Source: Lachnospiraceae bacterium
GTDB taxonomy: Bacteria > Bacillota > Clostridia > Lachnospirales > Lachnospiraceae
Direction of reading: 5' to 3'
Assembly (NCBI GenBank): GCA_021771755.1
Contig: JAETOL010000003.1
Coordinates: forward strand, 62,001-126,000
Length of the DNA stretch: 64,000 nucleotides
This document shows, one piece after another, positions 17,559 through 25,785 of the stretch. Each line of letters opens with the position of its first letter. The first letter of the stretch is position 1. Made by a program: the position numbers and the translations under genes. The notes below the pieces were generated by a model. That model was not told where the DNA came from. It did not search any database and worked only from the letters and a program-made list of their open reading frames with translations.

Positions 17559-19448
17559 ATGAACAACAAAGAGTTTAAACCATATGTTCCGGCAGAAAAA
17601 GTAACTGCTGAAATGACGGTGACCTCTGTGATCATGGGTATGATCCTGGCAGTTGTATTTGGCGCAGCCAATGCTTATCTTGGCCTTCGCGTTGGTATGA
17701 CAGTATCTGCTTCTATTCCGGCAGCAGTTATTTCCATGGGTGTTATCCGTGTGATCATGAAGAAAAACTCCATTCTTGAGAGCAACCTGGTACAGACCAT
17801 CGGTTCTGCAGGTGAGTCTCTTGCAGCTGGAGCTATCTTTACTATGCCGGCGCTGTTTCTCTGGGCAGAGGAAGGCCTTTGCGAGAAACCGAGTCTGGTA
17901 GAAATTACTCTGATCGCACTTTGCGGCGGTGTTCTGGGTGTACTTTTTATGGTACCGCTTCGTAACGCACTGATCGTAAAAGAGCATGCTACACTTCTTT
18001 ATCCGGAAGGAACTGCATGTGCAGACGTTCTTCTTGCAGGTGAAGAGGGCGGATCTAATGCAGCTACTGTATTTTCCGGTATGGGAATCGCAGCGGCATT
18101 TAAGTTTGTCGTAGACGGACTGAAAGCAGTTCCGGCAGACGTTGCCGTAGCATTTAAGTCCTTTAAGGGCGAGATCGGTATGGAAGTATATCCGGCGCTT
18201 CTTGGTGTTGGCTATATCGTAGGACCGAGAATCGCATCCTTTATGTTTGTAGGTTCTATTGTAGGATGGCTGGTAATCATTCCGCTGATCTGCCTGTTCG
18301 GACCGGAAACATCTATGTATCCGGCAGCAGCAGGTGTGACAATTTCTCAGCTTTATGCAGAGGGCGGTGCAGCTGCGATCTGGTCAAACTATGTAAAATA
18401 TATCGGTGCAGGCGCGATCGCTACCGGCGGTATCATTTCTCTGATCAAGTCTCTGCCGCTGATCATTTCTACTTTCCGTGATTCCATGAAGAGTATGAAA
18501 GGATCCCAGGCGAACAGCACTTTAAGAACAGACAGAGATCTTCCGATGAGCGTGATTCTTGTCGGTATCCTTGCAATGGTATTTATCATCTGGTTTGTAC
18601 CGGCAATCCCGGTAAACTTCCTTGGAGCGCTTCTGATCGTAGTATTCGGTTTCTTCTTTGCAACCGTTTCCTCCCGTATGGTAGGTATGATCGGTTCCTC
18701 CAATAACCCGGTATCCGGTATGGCAATCGCTACCCTTCTGATTGCTACTTTTGCCATCAAGGCAACCGGTGAGACTGGTATTAATGGAATGACAGGTGCC
18801 ATTGCCATTGGTTCTGTTATCTGTATCATTGCTGCCATTGCAGGCGATACTTCACAGGACCTTAAGACAGGATATCTGCTTGGTGCAACTCCGAAGACAC
18901 AGCAGATCGGTGAGCTGATCGGTGTTATTGTTTCCGGTCTTGCAATCGGCGGTGTGCTTTATCTTCTGGATGCAGCATGGGGATATGGTACAGCAGAAGT
19001 TCCGGCTCCTCAGGCGGGACTTATGAAGATGATCGTAGAAGGTATCATGGGTGGAAATCTTCCCTGGACTCTTGTATTTGTAGGCGTATGCCTTGCAATT
19101 GGTCTGGAGATCTTAAGAATTCCGGTTATGCCGTTTGCGATTGGTCTTTACCTTCCGATCTATCTGAATGCAACCATCATGATCGGCGGCGTAGTGCGCA
19201 TGTTCATGGACGGACGCAAGAAGGTAGACGCAAAAACAAAAGAAAGACAGGTTACCGACGGTACTCTGTACTGTGCAGGTATGATCGCCGGAGAAGGTCT
19301 TGTAGGTATTTTCCTTGCGATCCTGGCGGTAGCGGGAGTAACGATCCCATCCTTCATCAGCTTTGGAAACATCGGTGGTGTTGTGATCATGATCCTTATG
19401 ATCCTCTGCCTGCTGAAATTCTCCTTATGGAATAAAAGAAAAGACTGA
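17559..19448 (+). CDS. OPT family oligopeptide/metal-chelate transporter
   Basis: Polytopic membrane transporter of 629 aa in the OPT/YSL family (PF03169), secondary carriers for peptides, glutathione derivatives or metal chelates. It begins at ATG 17559 after GGGAGAGG. The N-terminal motif EMTVTSVIMGMILAVVFGAAN, about 14 hydrophobic segments, GDTSQDLKTGYLLGATPKTQQ and the terminal IPVMPFAIGLYLPI block are characteristic of the bacterial branch. A small PqqD-like gene overlaps its stop as ATGA and must be translationally coupled. Cargo cannot be read; the nearby opp operon makes peptides reasonable. Confidence 0.92.
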   Translation: MNNKEFKPYVPAEKVTAEMTVTSVIMGMILAVVFGAANAYLGLRVGMTVSASIPAAVISMGVIRVIMKKNSILESNLVQTIGSAGESLAAGAIFTMPALFLWAEEGLCEKPSLVEITLIALCGGVLGVLFMVPLRNALIVKEHATLLYPEGTACADVLLAGEEGGSNAATVFSGMGIAAAFKFVVDGLKAVPADVAVAFKSFKGEIGMEVYPALLGVGYIVGPRIASFMFVGSIVGWLVIIPLICLFGPETSMYPAAAGVTISQLYAEGGAAAIWSNYVKYIGAGAIATGGIISLIKSLPLIISTFRDSMKSMKGSQANSTLRTDRDLPMSVILVGILAMVFIIWFVPAIPVNFLGALLIVVFGFFFATVSSRMVGMIGSSNNPVSGMAIATLLIATFAIKATGETGINGMTGAIAIGSVICIIAAIAGDTSQDLKTGYLLGATPKTQQIGELIGVIVSGLAIGGVLYLLDAAWGYGTAEVPAPQAGLMKMIVEGIMGGNLPWTLVFVGVCLAIGLEILRIPVMPFAIGLYLPIYLNATIMIGGVVRMFMDGRKKVDAKTKERQVTDGTLYCAGMIAGEGLVGIFLAILAVAGVTIPSFISFGNIGGVVIMILMILCLLKFSLWNKRKD

Positions 19449-19819
19449 TGAAAAAAAAATCTAAGAAAAAAACAGCAGATATCAATTATCTGGATCTGAT
19501 TCCGGAAAAAAGCAGTTCACTGAAATGGCATACAGATCTGAAGGAGCGGGTGATCCTTGAGGTGGAAAACACCGGGATCATGAATAAGATCGCACAGAGT
19601 CTGTTCAATAAACCACGTTTTACCAAGGTGCATCTGGATGCCAACGGAAGTTTTATCTGGCCTCTGATCGACGGAAAACGTACAGTGGCGGACATTGCTT
19701 TGCTGGTAAAGGAACAATTCGGGGAGGCAGCCGAACCTCTGTATCCCAGAATTATCAAATATTTCCAGATTGTTGAGAGCTATCATTTTATCAGATTTGT
19801 AAATATGCCTGAAAAATAG
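19448..19819 (+). CDS. PqqD family protein (RRE-like), coupled to the OPT transporter
   Basis: Small basic-to-neutral protein of 123 aa. Residues about 25-118 match the PqqD fold: a beta-rich start (ERVILEVENTG), then LDANGSFIWPLIDGKRTVADI (63-83), close to the PqqD signature of a W/F-x-LIDG-x-RTV strand and helix, and a C-terminal helix. PqqD-like domains bind precursor peptides in RiPP pathways as RiPP recognition elements, but many stand-alone PqqD-family proteins have no known partner. No radical SAM enzyme, precursor or peptidase is encoded nearby. The ATGA overlap with the OPT gene suggests a role linked to that carrier. Function is unknown. Confidence 0.72.
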   Translation: MKKKSKKKTADINYLDLIPEKSSSLKWHTDLKERVILEVENTGIMNKIAQSLFNKPRFTKVHLDANGSFIWPLIDGKRTVADIALLVKEQFGEAAEPLYPRIIKYFQIVESYHFIRFVNMPEK

Positions 19820-19827
19820 GGCAGACT

Positions 19828-19866
19828 AAGAGCGGGAAGCGGCCTGTGCCGTCTCCCGTTCTTTTA
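19828..19866 (+). terminator. Terminator after the PqqD-like gene
   Basis: AAGAGCGGGAAGCGGC (19828-19843) pairs with GCCGTCTCCCGTTCTT (19848-19863) with one internal A-x-C mismatch region and a CTGT loop, followed by TTTT. Confidence 0.85.
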
Positions 19867-19920
19867 GGATACGGGACACTTTATCACATTAGAGTTATAA
19901 CTACAGGAGGAGGCTTGTTT

Positions 19921-20784
19921 ATGAAACTTGCAGGAAAACGATCTTTGCTTCTGGAATATATGGTCATTTTTATAGGAACAGGACTGATGGCAGCTGCGAT
20001 CACCTCCTGCTTCGATGCCGCCGGACTGGTAACCGGGGGTTTTTCCGGAGTTTCGATTCTGGTCAAGGAATGGACCAGAGGAATCATCAAAAACGGAGTT
20101 CCCTTGTGGATCACAAATCTGAGTCTGAATATCCCTCTTTTCATACTTGCCACAAAGATCAAAGGATTTTCATTTGTAAAAAAGGCGCTGATCGGAGATA
20201 TGTCACTGACCATGTGGCTGGCTGTACTTCCGGCATGGGAACTTTCCGATGATCTTCTTCTTTCCTCTGTCTATGGAGGAATCATTCTTGGCGTGGGAAT
20301 CGGCCTTGTATTTCTGGGCGGCGGAACCACAGGCGGAACAGATATGCTGGCAGCTATCATTCAGAAGTATATGAGACATTATTCAATTGCACAGATCATG
20401 CAGTTTATAGACGGGGCCATTGTATTGGTGGGAATGTATGTCTTTGGAATCCGCAAGGGGCTGTATGCGATCATTGCCGTATATCTGGTCACAAAGGTTT
20501 CAGACGGACTGATCGAAGGCCTGAAGTTTTCAAAAGCCGTGCATATCATTACGGACAAGCCGGAGGCAGTTTCCCGTATGATCATAGAGGATATGGATCG
20601 TGGGGTAACCGGCATCAGTGCAAAAGGTATGTATTCCGGTCAGGAAAAACTGATGCTTTACTGTGTGGTAGGAAAGAAGGAACTGGTTCAGCTGAAAGAA
20701 AATATTGATGAGATCGATCCCAAAGCATTTGTGATCGTAGGGGATGCCAGAGAGGTACATGGAGAAGGTTTTATAGAAAGATAG
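19921..20784 (+). CDS. YitT family membrane protein (DUF161/DUF2179)
   Basis: Membrane protein of 287 aa. ATG 19921 follows AGGAGGAGG; the longer frame from 19846 starts inside the terminator and is rejected. It has about five to six hydrophobic segments with the YitT signature GLVTGGFSGVSIL, a glycine-rich GGGTTGGTDMLA loop, then a soluble C-terminal DUF2179 domain (about 205-287) with VHIITDKPEAVSRMI and GVTGISAKGMYSG. The family is widespread in Firmicutes and lacks a defined biochemical role. It is monocistronic between a terminator and an independent regulator gene. Confidence 0.88.
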   Translation: MKLAGKRSLLLEYMVIFIGTGLMAAAITSCFDAAGLVTGGFSGVSILVKEWTRGIIKNGVPLWITNLSLNIPLFILATKIKGFSFVKKALIGDMSLTMWLAVLPAWELSDDLLLSSVYGGIILGVGIGLVFLGGGTTGGTDMLAAIIQKYMRHYSIAQIMQFIDGAIVLVGMYVFGIRKGLYAIIAVYLVTKVSDGLIEGLKFSKAVHIITDKPEAVSRMIIEDMDRGVTGISAKGMYSGQEKLMLYCVVGKKELVQLKENIDEIDPKAFVIVGDAREVHGEGFIER

Positions 20785-20938
20785 GAAAAATATACAAAAA
20801 TCACACAAAAAATTGTAACAAATTTTGGATTTCCTCTTTTATTTTTGGTGATATTGTATTAAAATAGCTTTATGTACAGGTTTTCTTTATGGGAAAAGAG
20901 AAGAAACATGCAGAATGCGTGAGAAGGGATGTTAGCAG

Positions 20939-22027
20939 ATGATATCAAATCAGGTACTTCAGAATACCCTGGAAGGGTTAAAAGAAATATCCAGAATCGA
21001 GTTTTGTGTTATAGATACCGAAGGAAAGGTTCTGGCATCTACATTTTCAGATTTCTCGGTTCAGCCGGGAGATGTCCAGGCTTTTGTAGAGTCTCCGGCA
21101 GAAAGCCAGCTTGTGAAGGGATATCAGTATTTTAAGGTAAGCGATGATTATCAGCTGGAATATGTTCTGGTGGCACATGGGGACGATGAGGACACCTATA
21201 TGGTAGGTAAGCTTGCAGCGTTCCAGATCCAGAATCTGATCGTTGCCTATAAGGAGCGTTTTGATAAGGATAGTTTTATCAAAAATCTTCTGTTGGATAA
21301 CCTGCTTCTGGTAGATATTTATAATCGTGCCAAGAAACTTCATATTGATGCAGATGTGCGCCGTGTGGTTATGATCATGGAACTTGAGCAGGAAAAAGAT
21401 CATAATGCCATGGAGGCAGTAAAGAGCTTTTTTGGTGGAAAGACAAAGGATTTCATCACTGCGGTAGACGAGAGAAGCATCATTATCGTAAAACAGCTGG
21501 AAGACGGTGAGAATTACAGCGATATGGATAAACTGGCCCGTGCAATCCTGGATACTCTTGGATTCAGCCAGGAAAACGAGACACATATTGCATATGGTAC
21601 GATTGTAAATGAACTGAAAGAAGTGTCTCGTTCCTACAAAGAAGCGAGAATGGCACTGGATGTAGGCAAGATCTTTTTCGGAGAAAAGGATGTGATCGCA
21701 TACAGTTCTCTTGGAATCGGCAGACTGATCTATCAGCTTCCGATCCCGCTGTGTAAGATGTTCATTAAAGAAATTTTTGAAAATAAGTCTCCGGATGATT
21801 TTGACGAAGAAACACTGGTGACAATTGATAAATTCTTTGAAAACAGCCTGAATGTTTCTGAGACATCCAGACAGCTGTATATCCACAGAAATACGCTGGT
21901 ATACCGTCTGGATAAGCTGCAGAAGAGTACAGGACTGGATCTTCGTGTATTTGAGGATGCCATTACATTTAAGATTGCACTGATGGTAGTAAGATATATG
22001 AAGTATATGGAGACACTGGAATATTAA
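20939..22027 (+). CDS. CdaR/PucR-type transcriptional regulator
   Basis: Regulator of 362 aa with the CdaR-like architecture: an N-terminal sensor region (residues 1-115, including FCVIDTEGKVLAST), a central GGDEF-like/CdaR middle domain (about 130-270, with AYGTIVNELKEVSRSYKEARMAL), and a C-terminal PucR helix-turn-helix (about 300-355) with NVSETSRQLYIHRNTLVYRL. ATG 20939 is preceded only weakly by GGGATGTT. Relatives control sugar-diacid or purine genes, but the ligand of this one is not predictable. No gene downstream is in its transcript, because a strong terminator follows. It may act on the YitT gene or elsewhere. Confidence 0.83.
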   Translation: MISNQVLQNTLEGLKEISRIEFCVIDTEGKVLASTFSDFSVQPGDVQAFVESPAESQLVKGYQYFKVSDDYQLEYVLVAHGDDEDTYMVGKLAAFQIQNLIVAYKERFDKDSFIKNLLLDNLLLVDIYNRAKKLHIDADVRRVVMIMELEQEKDHNAMEAVKSFFGGKTKDFITAVDERSIIIVKQLEDGENYSDMDKLARAILDTLGFSQENETHIAYGTIVNELKEVSRSYKEARMALDVGKIFFGEKDVIAYSSLGIGRLIYQLPIPLCKMFIKEIFENKSPDDFDEETLVTIDKFFENSLNVSETSRQLYIHRNTLVYRLDKLQKSTGLDLRVFEDAITFKIALMVVRYMKYMETLEY

Positions 22028-22035
22028 GCAATGTG

Positions 22036-22068
22036 AAGAGATCCTTTGATGATAAGGATCTCTTTCTT
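22036..22068 (+). terminator. Terminator after the CdaR-type regulator
   Basis: AAGAGATCCTT (22036-22046) and AAGGATCTCTT (22054-22064) form a perfect 11-bp stem with a 7-base loop and a following TCTT tract. Confidence 0.87.
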
Positions 22069-22090
22069 ACATAAAAATTATTAATAACAC

Positions 22091-22119
22091 TTGACACCAA
22101 TAATATACTCGAGTATATT
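22091..22119 (+). promoter_or_regulatory. Promoter of the LacI-type regulator gene
   Basis: TTGACA at 22091-22096, a 17-base spacer and TATATT at 22114-22119. Almost the whole promoter is covered by the 34-bp palindrome at 22094-22127, so bound repressor would exclude RNA polymerase. Confidence 0.8.
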
Positions 22120-22127
22120 ATTGGTGT
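22094..22127. promoter_or_regulatory. 34-bp perfect palindromic operator
   Basis: The half site ACACCAATAATATACTC (22094-22110) is followed without spacer by its exact reverse complement (22111-22127). The centre CTCGAG and the flanks TATACTCGAGTATA recur, with changes, ahead of the ABC ATPase gene. LacI-family proteins bind such odd- or even-centred palindromes as dimers. The position over the -35 and -10 elements points to autorepression by the adjacent regulator. Confidence 0.85.
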
Positions 22128-22142
22128 GAGGTGATTATTTAT

Positions 22143-23138
22143 ATGGTAACAATGAAAGATATTGCGGAAAAATTAAATATTTCCAGATGCACAGTATCCA
22201 ATATACTAAATGGTAAATTAGAAAATAAATCCTATAAGAAAGAAACAATAGACTTAGTATTGACAACAGCAGATGAAATGGGATATGTATCTAATACCAT
22301 TGCTCAATCTCTTAAAACAGGTGTGACAAAGACTATTGCGGTGGTGGTGCCAGATTTTGCCAACCCTTATTACATTAATATTGTAAAAGAAATAGAACAG
22401 GCAGCTGCAGAAGACGATTATAATCTGATTATATGCATTGCTGAAGAAAAATTGGAAAAAGAAAATAAAATTTTAACGATGCTTCGTAGCAAGATGGTAG
22501 ATGGCATCATTATTTCACCAATATCTTATACAGAATCTTTAAAGGATATCAGAGGGTTAAAGATTGTATGCTTTGACCGCAAAGTGGAAGGTAAGGAAAT
22601 TCCATATATTATATCTGATAATGAAGAAGCCACGCAGAGAATGACAGAATGCATGATAAAAAGAGGCGTAAAAAAACCTATATATATTGCAACTTCTGAT
22701 CAGGATTATACGATATGCTATCGAATTCGTGGTTTTCGCAATGCATTGGAAGCTGCTGGATGTGGATTTGAAGAAAGACAGATATGTTATCATATATATA
22801 ATGAGAAACAGGCTTATGACTGTATTCTTCGTCTGGTGAGAGAACAAGGTGTGTTTTTTGATGGTATTATATTAAGCACAAATTATGTATTATATGGAGT
22901 TAAACAGGCATTACAGGAATTACATTTTGATGTACCGCTGGCAGGGTTTGATGATTTTGCAGGATCCAATCTTGAAAAGAATCGTATGTTGATTGCGTCA
23001 TGGCCCGAAAAAGAGATTGCTCGTATGGCGTACAAACAGTTATCCTGTTTGATTCATAATAAAAAAGCAAAAAGTATGGTAATTCCCCATATTATGTGGG
23101 AAGACTCTGAAACAATATTTCCAGAAATTTCCGGTTGA
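22143..23138 (+). CDS. LacI family transcriptional regulator
   Basis: Repressor-type regulator of 331 aa. ATG 22143 is chosen because GAGGTGAT at 22128-22135 is an extended match to the anti-Shine-Dalgarno sequence seven bases upstream; GTG 22131 would lie inside it. Residues 2-55 form the LacI helix-turn-helix and hinge (KDIAEKLNISRCTVSNILNG), followed by a periplasmic-binding-like sensor core with TIAVVVPDFANPYY and a late GFDDF strand. It is separated by a terminator from the importer operon, which carries two sites resembling its own operator, so it very likely controls that operon. The inducer should be the imported compound or a product. Confidence 0.92.
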   Translation: MVTMKDIAEKLNISRCTVSNILNGKLENKSYKKETIDLVLTTADEMGYVSNTIAQSLKTGVTKTIAVVVPDFANPYYINIVKEIEQAAAEDDYNLIICIAEEKLEKENKILTMLRSKMVDGIIISPISYTESLKDIRGLKIVCFDRKVEGKEIPYIISDNEEATQRMTECMIKRGVKKPIYIATSDQDYTICYRIRGFRNALEAAGCGFEERQICYHIYNEKQAYDCILRLVREQGVFFDGIILSTNYVLYGVKQALQELHFDVPLAGFDDFAGSNLEKNRMLIASWPEKEIARMAYKQLSCLIHNKKAKSMVIPHIMWEDSETIFPEISG

Positions 23139-23166
23139 CAGCATAGATTTTGCTGAATAAAATGAT

Positions 23167-23202
23167 AAAAAGGCTGATTACATATGTATCAGCTTTTTTT
23201 TG
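23167..23202 (+). terminator. Terminator between the LacI gene and the importer operon
   Basis: GCTGAT (23173-23178) pairs with ATCAGC (23188-23193), A-run before and eight T after, with a self-complementary ACATATGT in the loop region. Confidence 0.82.
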
Positions 23203-23241
23203 TGTAATTTTAATAATAAATACAGAATTTTATAAAAACTA

Positions 23242-23270
23242 TTGACAAATATACACGAGTATACTAGAAT
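23242..23270 (+). promoter_or_regulatory. Promoter of the LacI-controlled importer operon
   Basis: TTGACA at 23242-23247, a 17-base spacer and TAGAAT at 23265-23270. The spacer contains the operator-like TATACACGAGTATA at 23250-23263. Confidence 0.82.
23250..23263. promoter_or_regulatory. Operator-like site in the importer promoter spacer
   Basis: TATACACGAGTATA differs at one base from the centre TATACTCGAGTATA of the 34-bp palindrome at 22094-22127. It lies between the -35 and -10 boxes, the classical place for repression. Confidence 0.75.
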
Positions 23271-23282
23271 AAGACCATAGGT

Positions 23283-23292
23283 TACTCGAGTA
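23283..23292. promoter_or_regulatory. Second operator-like site downstream of the importer promoter
   Basis: TACTCGAGTA is a perfect 10-bp palindrome sharing the ACTCGAGT centre of the other two sites. It is centred about 10 bases downstream of the expected transcription start, 33 bases from the site in the spacer (roughly three helical turns). Confidence 0.6.
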
Positions 23293-23313
23293 CATAGAAA
23301 GGGGGATAAAAGC

Positions 23314-24807
23314 ATGGCAGGAAAAGTATTTCTGCAAATGGAGAATATAAGTATGACATTTCCAGGAATTAAAGCACTGAATAATGTCAGATTAGATGTT
23401 CGTGAAGGCGAAGTACATGCGTTAATGGGGGAAAATGGAGCAGGAAAATCAACTCTGATCAAGATATTGTCAGGGGTTCAGAAACCAGATGTAGGATCTA
23501 AGATATTAGTGGACGGGAAAGAGGTAGAATTTTCAGGTGTTAGTGATAGTATCAAACATGGTATTAATGCAATCCACCAGGATTTGAGTTTATTTCCTAA
23601 TTTATCTGTAGCAGAAAATATTTATCTGGGACGATCTAAAAATGGAAAGGTAAACTGGAAAGAGTGTACAAAGATCGCAGAGGAAGCGATTGAAGTTCTG
23701 GGTATCACAATGGATGTACAGGAACAGCTTAGTAATTTAAGCATTGCCAAGCAGCAGCTTGTAGCGATTGCAAGAGCAATCTCATTTAAGTCAAGATTAT
23801 TGATCATGGATGAACCAACAGCAACATTATCTTTTAGTGAAGTCAGAATGCTGTATTCAATTATTGAAAAGCTGAAAAAACAAAATATTGCTATTTTGTT
23901 TATCAGCCATAAATTAGATGAAGTATTTGAAGTTTCTGACAGAGTTACTGTTTTAAAAGATGGAGAATATGTTGGCTGTAAGGATATCAAGGAGCTTGAT
24001 GAAAACCGTCTGGTACAAATGATGGTAGGACGTTCAGTAGCATATAAAGCATTAAATGATGTATCTTATGCAGGAAACAAGATCTTAGAGGTGAAAAATC
24101 TTTCTAAACGAGGTAATTTTAAAGATATATCCTTTGCCTTGCATAAAGGAGAGATCCTTGCCTTAACAGGGCTTGTAGGTGCAGGAAGAAGTGAAACAGT
24201 AAAAGCTTTGTTTGGATTGAATCCACCGGATTCTGGTGAGATATATCTTAATGGTAAAAAAATCGACATTAAGAATGTATCCCAGGCGATTCATAATAAG
24301 ATTGCGTTTATCCCAGAAGATCGTCATGAAGAGGGGCTTATATTGGCAATGTCCATGAAAGATAATATTACATTGCCTATACTAAAGAGGATATTGACGC
24401 CGCTTCGTTTTATTAACCGTAAAGAGGTAGATAAATCAGCAGAGAATTATGTAGAAAAGCTAAGTATACGTCCATCACAGATCAATAAGCTGGCACGTAA
24501 TTTTAGTGGTGGTAATCAGCAAAAGATAGCAGTTGCGAAATGGCTGATCACTAAGCCGGATATTTTGATTATTGATGAACCTACTCATGGTGTGGATATT
24601 GCATCTAAGACAGAAATCCATAAGCTGTTAAAGGAACTTGCAAAAGAAGGTATGGCTATTATCATGGTATCTTCTGAATGGCAGGAAGTATTCGCTCTTA
24701 GTGATCGAGTATTAGTTATGCGCCATGGAAGAATTGTACATGAGGATAATACAGCAACTGGAAATCAGGATCTTATGATGGAAAAAGCGATTTTGGGGGG
24801 GAATTAA
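23314..24807 (+). CDS. Sugar-type ABC importer ATPase (RbsA/MglA/LsrA class)
   Basis: Double ATPase of 497 aa energising a monosaccharide-type importer. The N-terminal cassette has Walker A GENGAGKST at 39-47, signature LSIAKQQLVAIARAI and Walker B LLIMDEPTATLS. The C-terminal cassette has the degenerate P-loop GLVGAGRSE near 286 and signature FSGGNQQKIAVAKWL near 399, followed by IIDEPTHGVDIAS; this asymmetry is normal for RbsA-like proteins. ATG 23314 follows AAAGGGGG. It heads a tight operon with two permeases, a receptor, two M24 proteins and an MFS protein. Compared with flanking genes it uses many more A/T-ending codons. Confidence 0.93.
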   Translation: MAGKVFLQMENISMTFPGIKALNNVRLDVREGEVHALMGENGAGKSTLIKILSGVQKPDVGSKILVDGKEVEFSGVSDSIKHGINAIHQDLSLFPNLSVAENIYLGRSKNGKVNWKECTKIAEEAIEVLGITMDVQEQLSNLSIAKQQLVAIARAISFKSRLLIMDEPTATLSFSEVRMLYSIIEKLKKQNIAILFISHKLDEVFEVSDRVTVLKDGEYVGCKDIKELDENRLVQMMVGRSVAYKALNDVSYAGNKILEVKNLSKRGNFKDISFALHKGEILALTGLVGAGRSETVKALFGLNPPDSGEIYLNGKKIDIKNVSQAIHNKIAFIPEDRHEEGLILAMSMKDNITLPILKRILTPLRFINRKEVDKSAENYVEKLSIRPSQINKLARNFSGGNQQKIAVAKWLITKPDILIIDEPTHGVDIASKTEIHKLLKELAKEGMAIIMVSSEWQEVFALSDRVLVMRHGRIVHEDNTATGNQDLMMEKAILGGN

Positions 24808-25782
24808 ATGAAAAAAATACTGGAAAAACGAGAAACAGGAGTATTTTTAATTTTACTTTTATTATGTTTTGGTCTAAGCCTTTATTCTCCAAGCTTTCTT
24901 TCGTATACAAATATAAAAAATGTATTGGTCAATAGTGTTCCGGTAGGTATTATGGCTGCAGGAATGACAATAGTTCTGATCACAGCAGGAATAGATGTAT
25001 CAGTGGCATCCCAAATGATGTTCAGCGCTACATGGCTTGCTATTTTTTCGCAGAACAGCCCTATAGCGAATCCTGTAACTGTATTGATTCTGGCATTAGT
25101 GCTTGGCGCCATCACAGGAGCGATAAATGGATTTTTGATTGCTGCATTTTCTATTCCGCCGATTATCATTACGCTGGGAACAGCAAGTATTTATCGAGGA
25201 ATCATTTTGGTTTATACAAATGGACGATGGATCATGAATATCCCTAAATGGTTTACAGCACTTGGTAAAACCTATTATAACATTCCATTACCTATCATAT
25301 ATGCGATCATTATTTTCATGATAACTGCGTGGATCTTAAAACATACATATTTTGGAAGATCTGTATATGCAGTAGGTGGAAATGAAAATGCAGCGCGATA
25401 TGTAGGTGTAAACATTAAAAAGACTATTTTTTTAACATATTTTTATTCAGGACTTTTATGTGGATTTGCAGGATTTGTATTAGATGCAATTCTTGGAAAC
25501 TGCCAGCCATCTGGATCTAATGGATGGGAGATGAATGCAATTGCTGCAGCAGTAATAGGTGGTACAAATATTTTAGGTGGATCAGGTTCTGTCATTGGTA
25601 CTGTTATTGGTGTTGCAATGATGGGAGTTATAGAAAATGGGCTTGTAGTTGCACATATCCCAACCTATTGGCAGAAGCTTGTATATGGTTTGATTATAAT
25701 TGCAACTGTAACATTTGACGTACTCAGAAGAAATTATGCAGATTCTAAAAAGCAGATGATAGAGATTGACCAGGAGGCATAA
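24808..25782 (+). CDS. Sugar-type ABC importer permease 1 (RbsC class)
   Basis: Membrane subunit of 324 aa. Its ATG abuts the stop of the ATPase gene with GGGGGG just ahead. The family loop reads TAGIDVSVASQM, followed by PPIIITLGTASIYRG, GRSVYAVGGNENAARYVGV and the late GGTNILGGSGSVIG loop. About nine membrane segments. It forms a heterodimeric channel with the next permease. The pairing with an LsrB/RhaS-class receptor suggests a small polar ligand. No feature gives the specific substrate. Confidence 0.9.
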   Translation: MKKILEKRETGVFLILLLLCFGLSLYSPSFLSYTNIKNVLVNSVPVGIMAAGMTIVLITAGIDVSVASQMMFSATWLAIFSQNSPIANPVTVLILALVLGAITGAINGFLIAAFSIPPIIITLGTASIYRGIILVYTNGRWIMNIPKWFTALGKTYYNIPLPIIYAIIIFMITAWILKHTYFGRSVYAVGGNENAARYVGVNIKKTIFLTYFYSGLLCGFAGFVLDAILGNCQPSGSNGWEMNAIAAAVIGGTNILGGSGSVIGTVIGVAMMGVIENGLVVAHIPTYWQKLVYGLIIIATVTFDVLRRNYADSKKQMIEIDQEA

Positions 25783-25785
25783 GTG

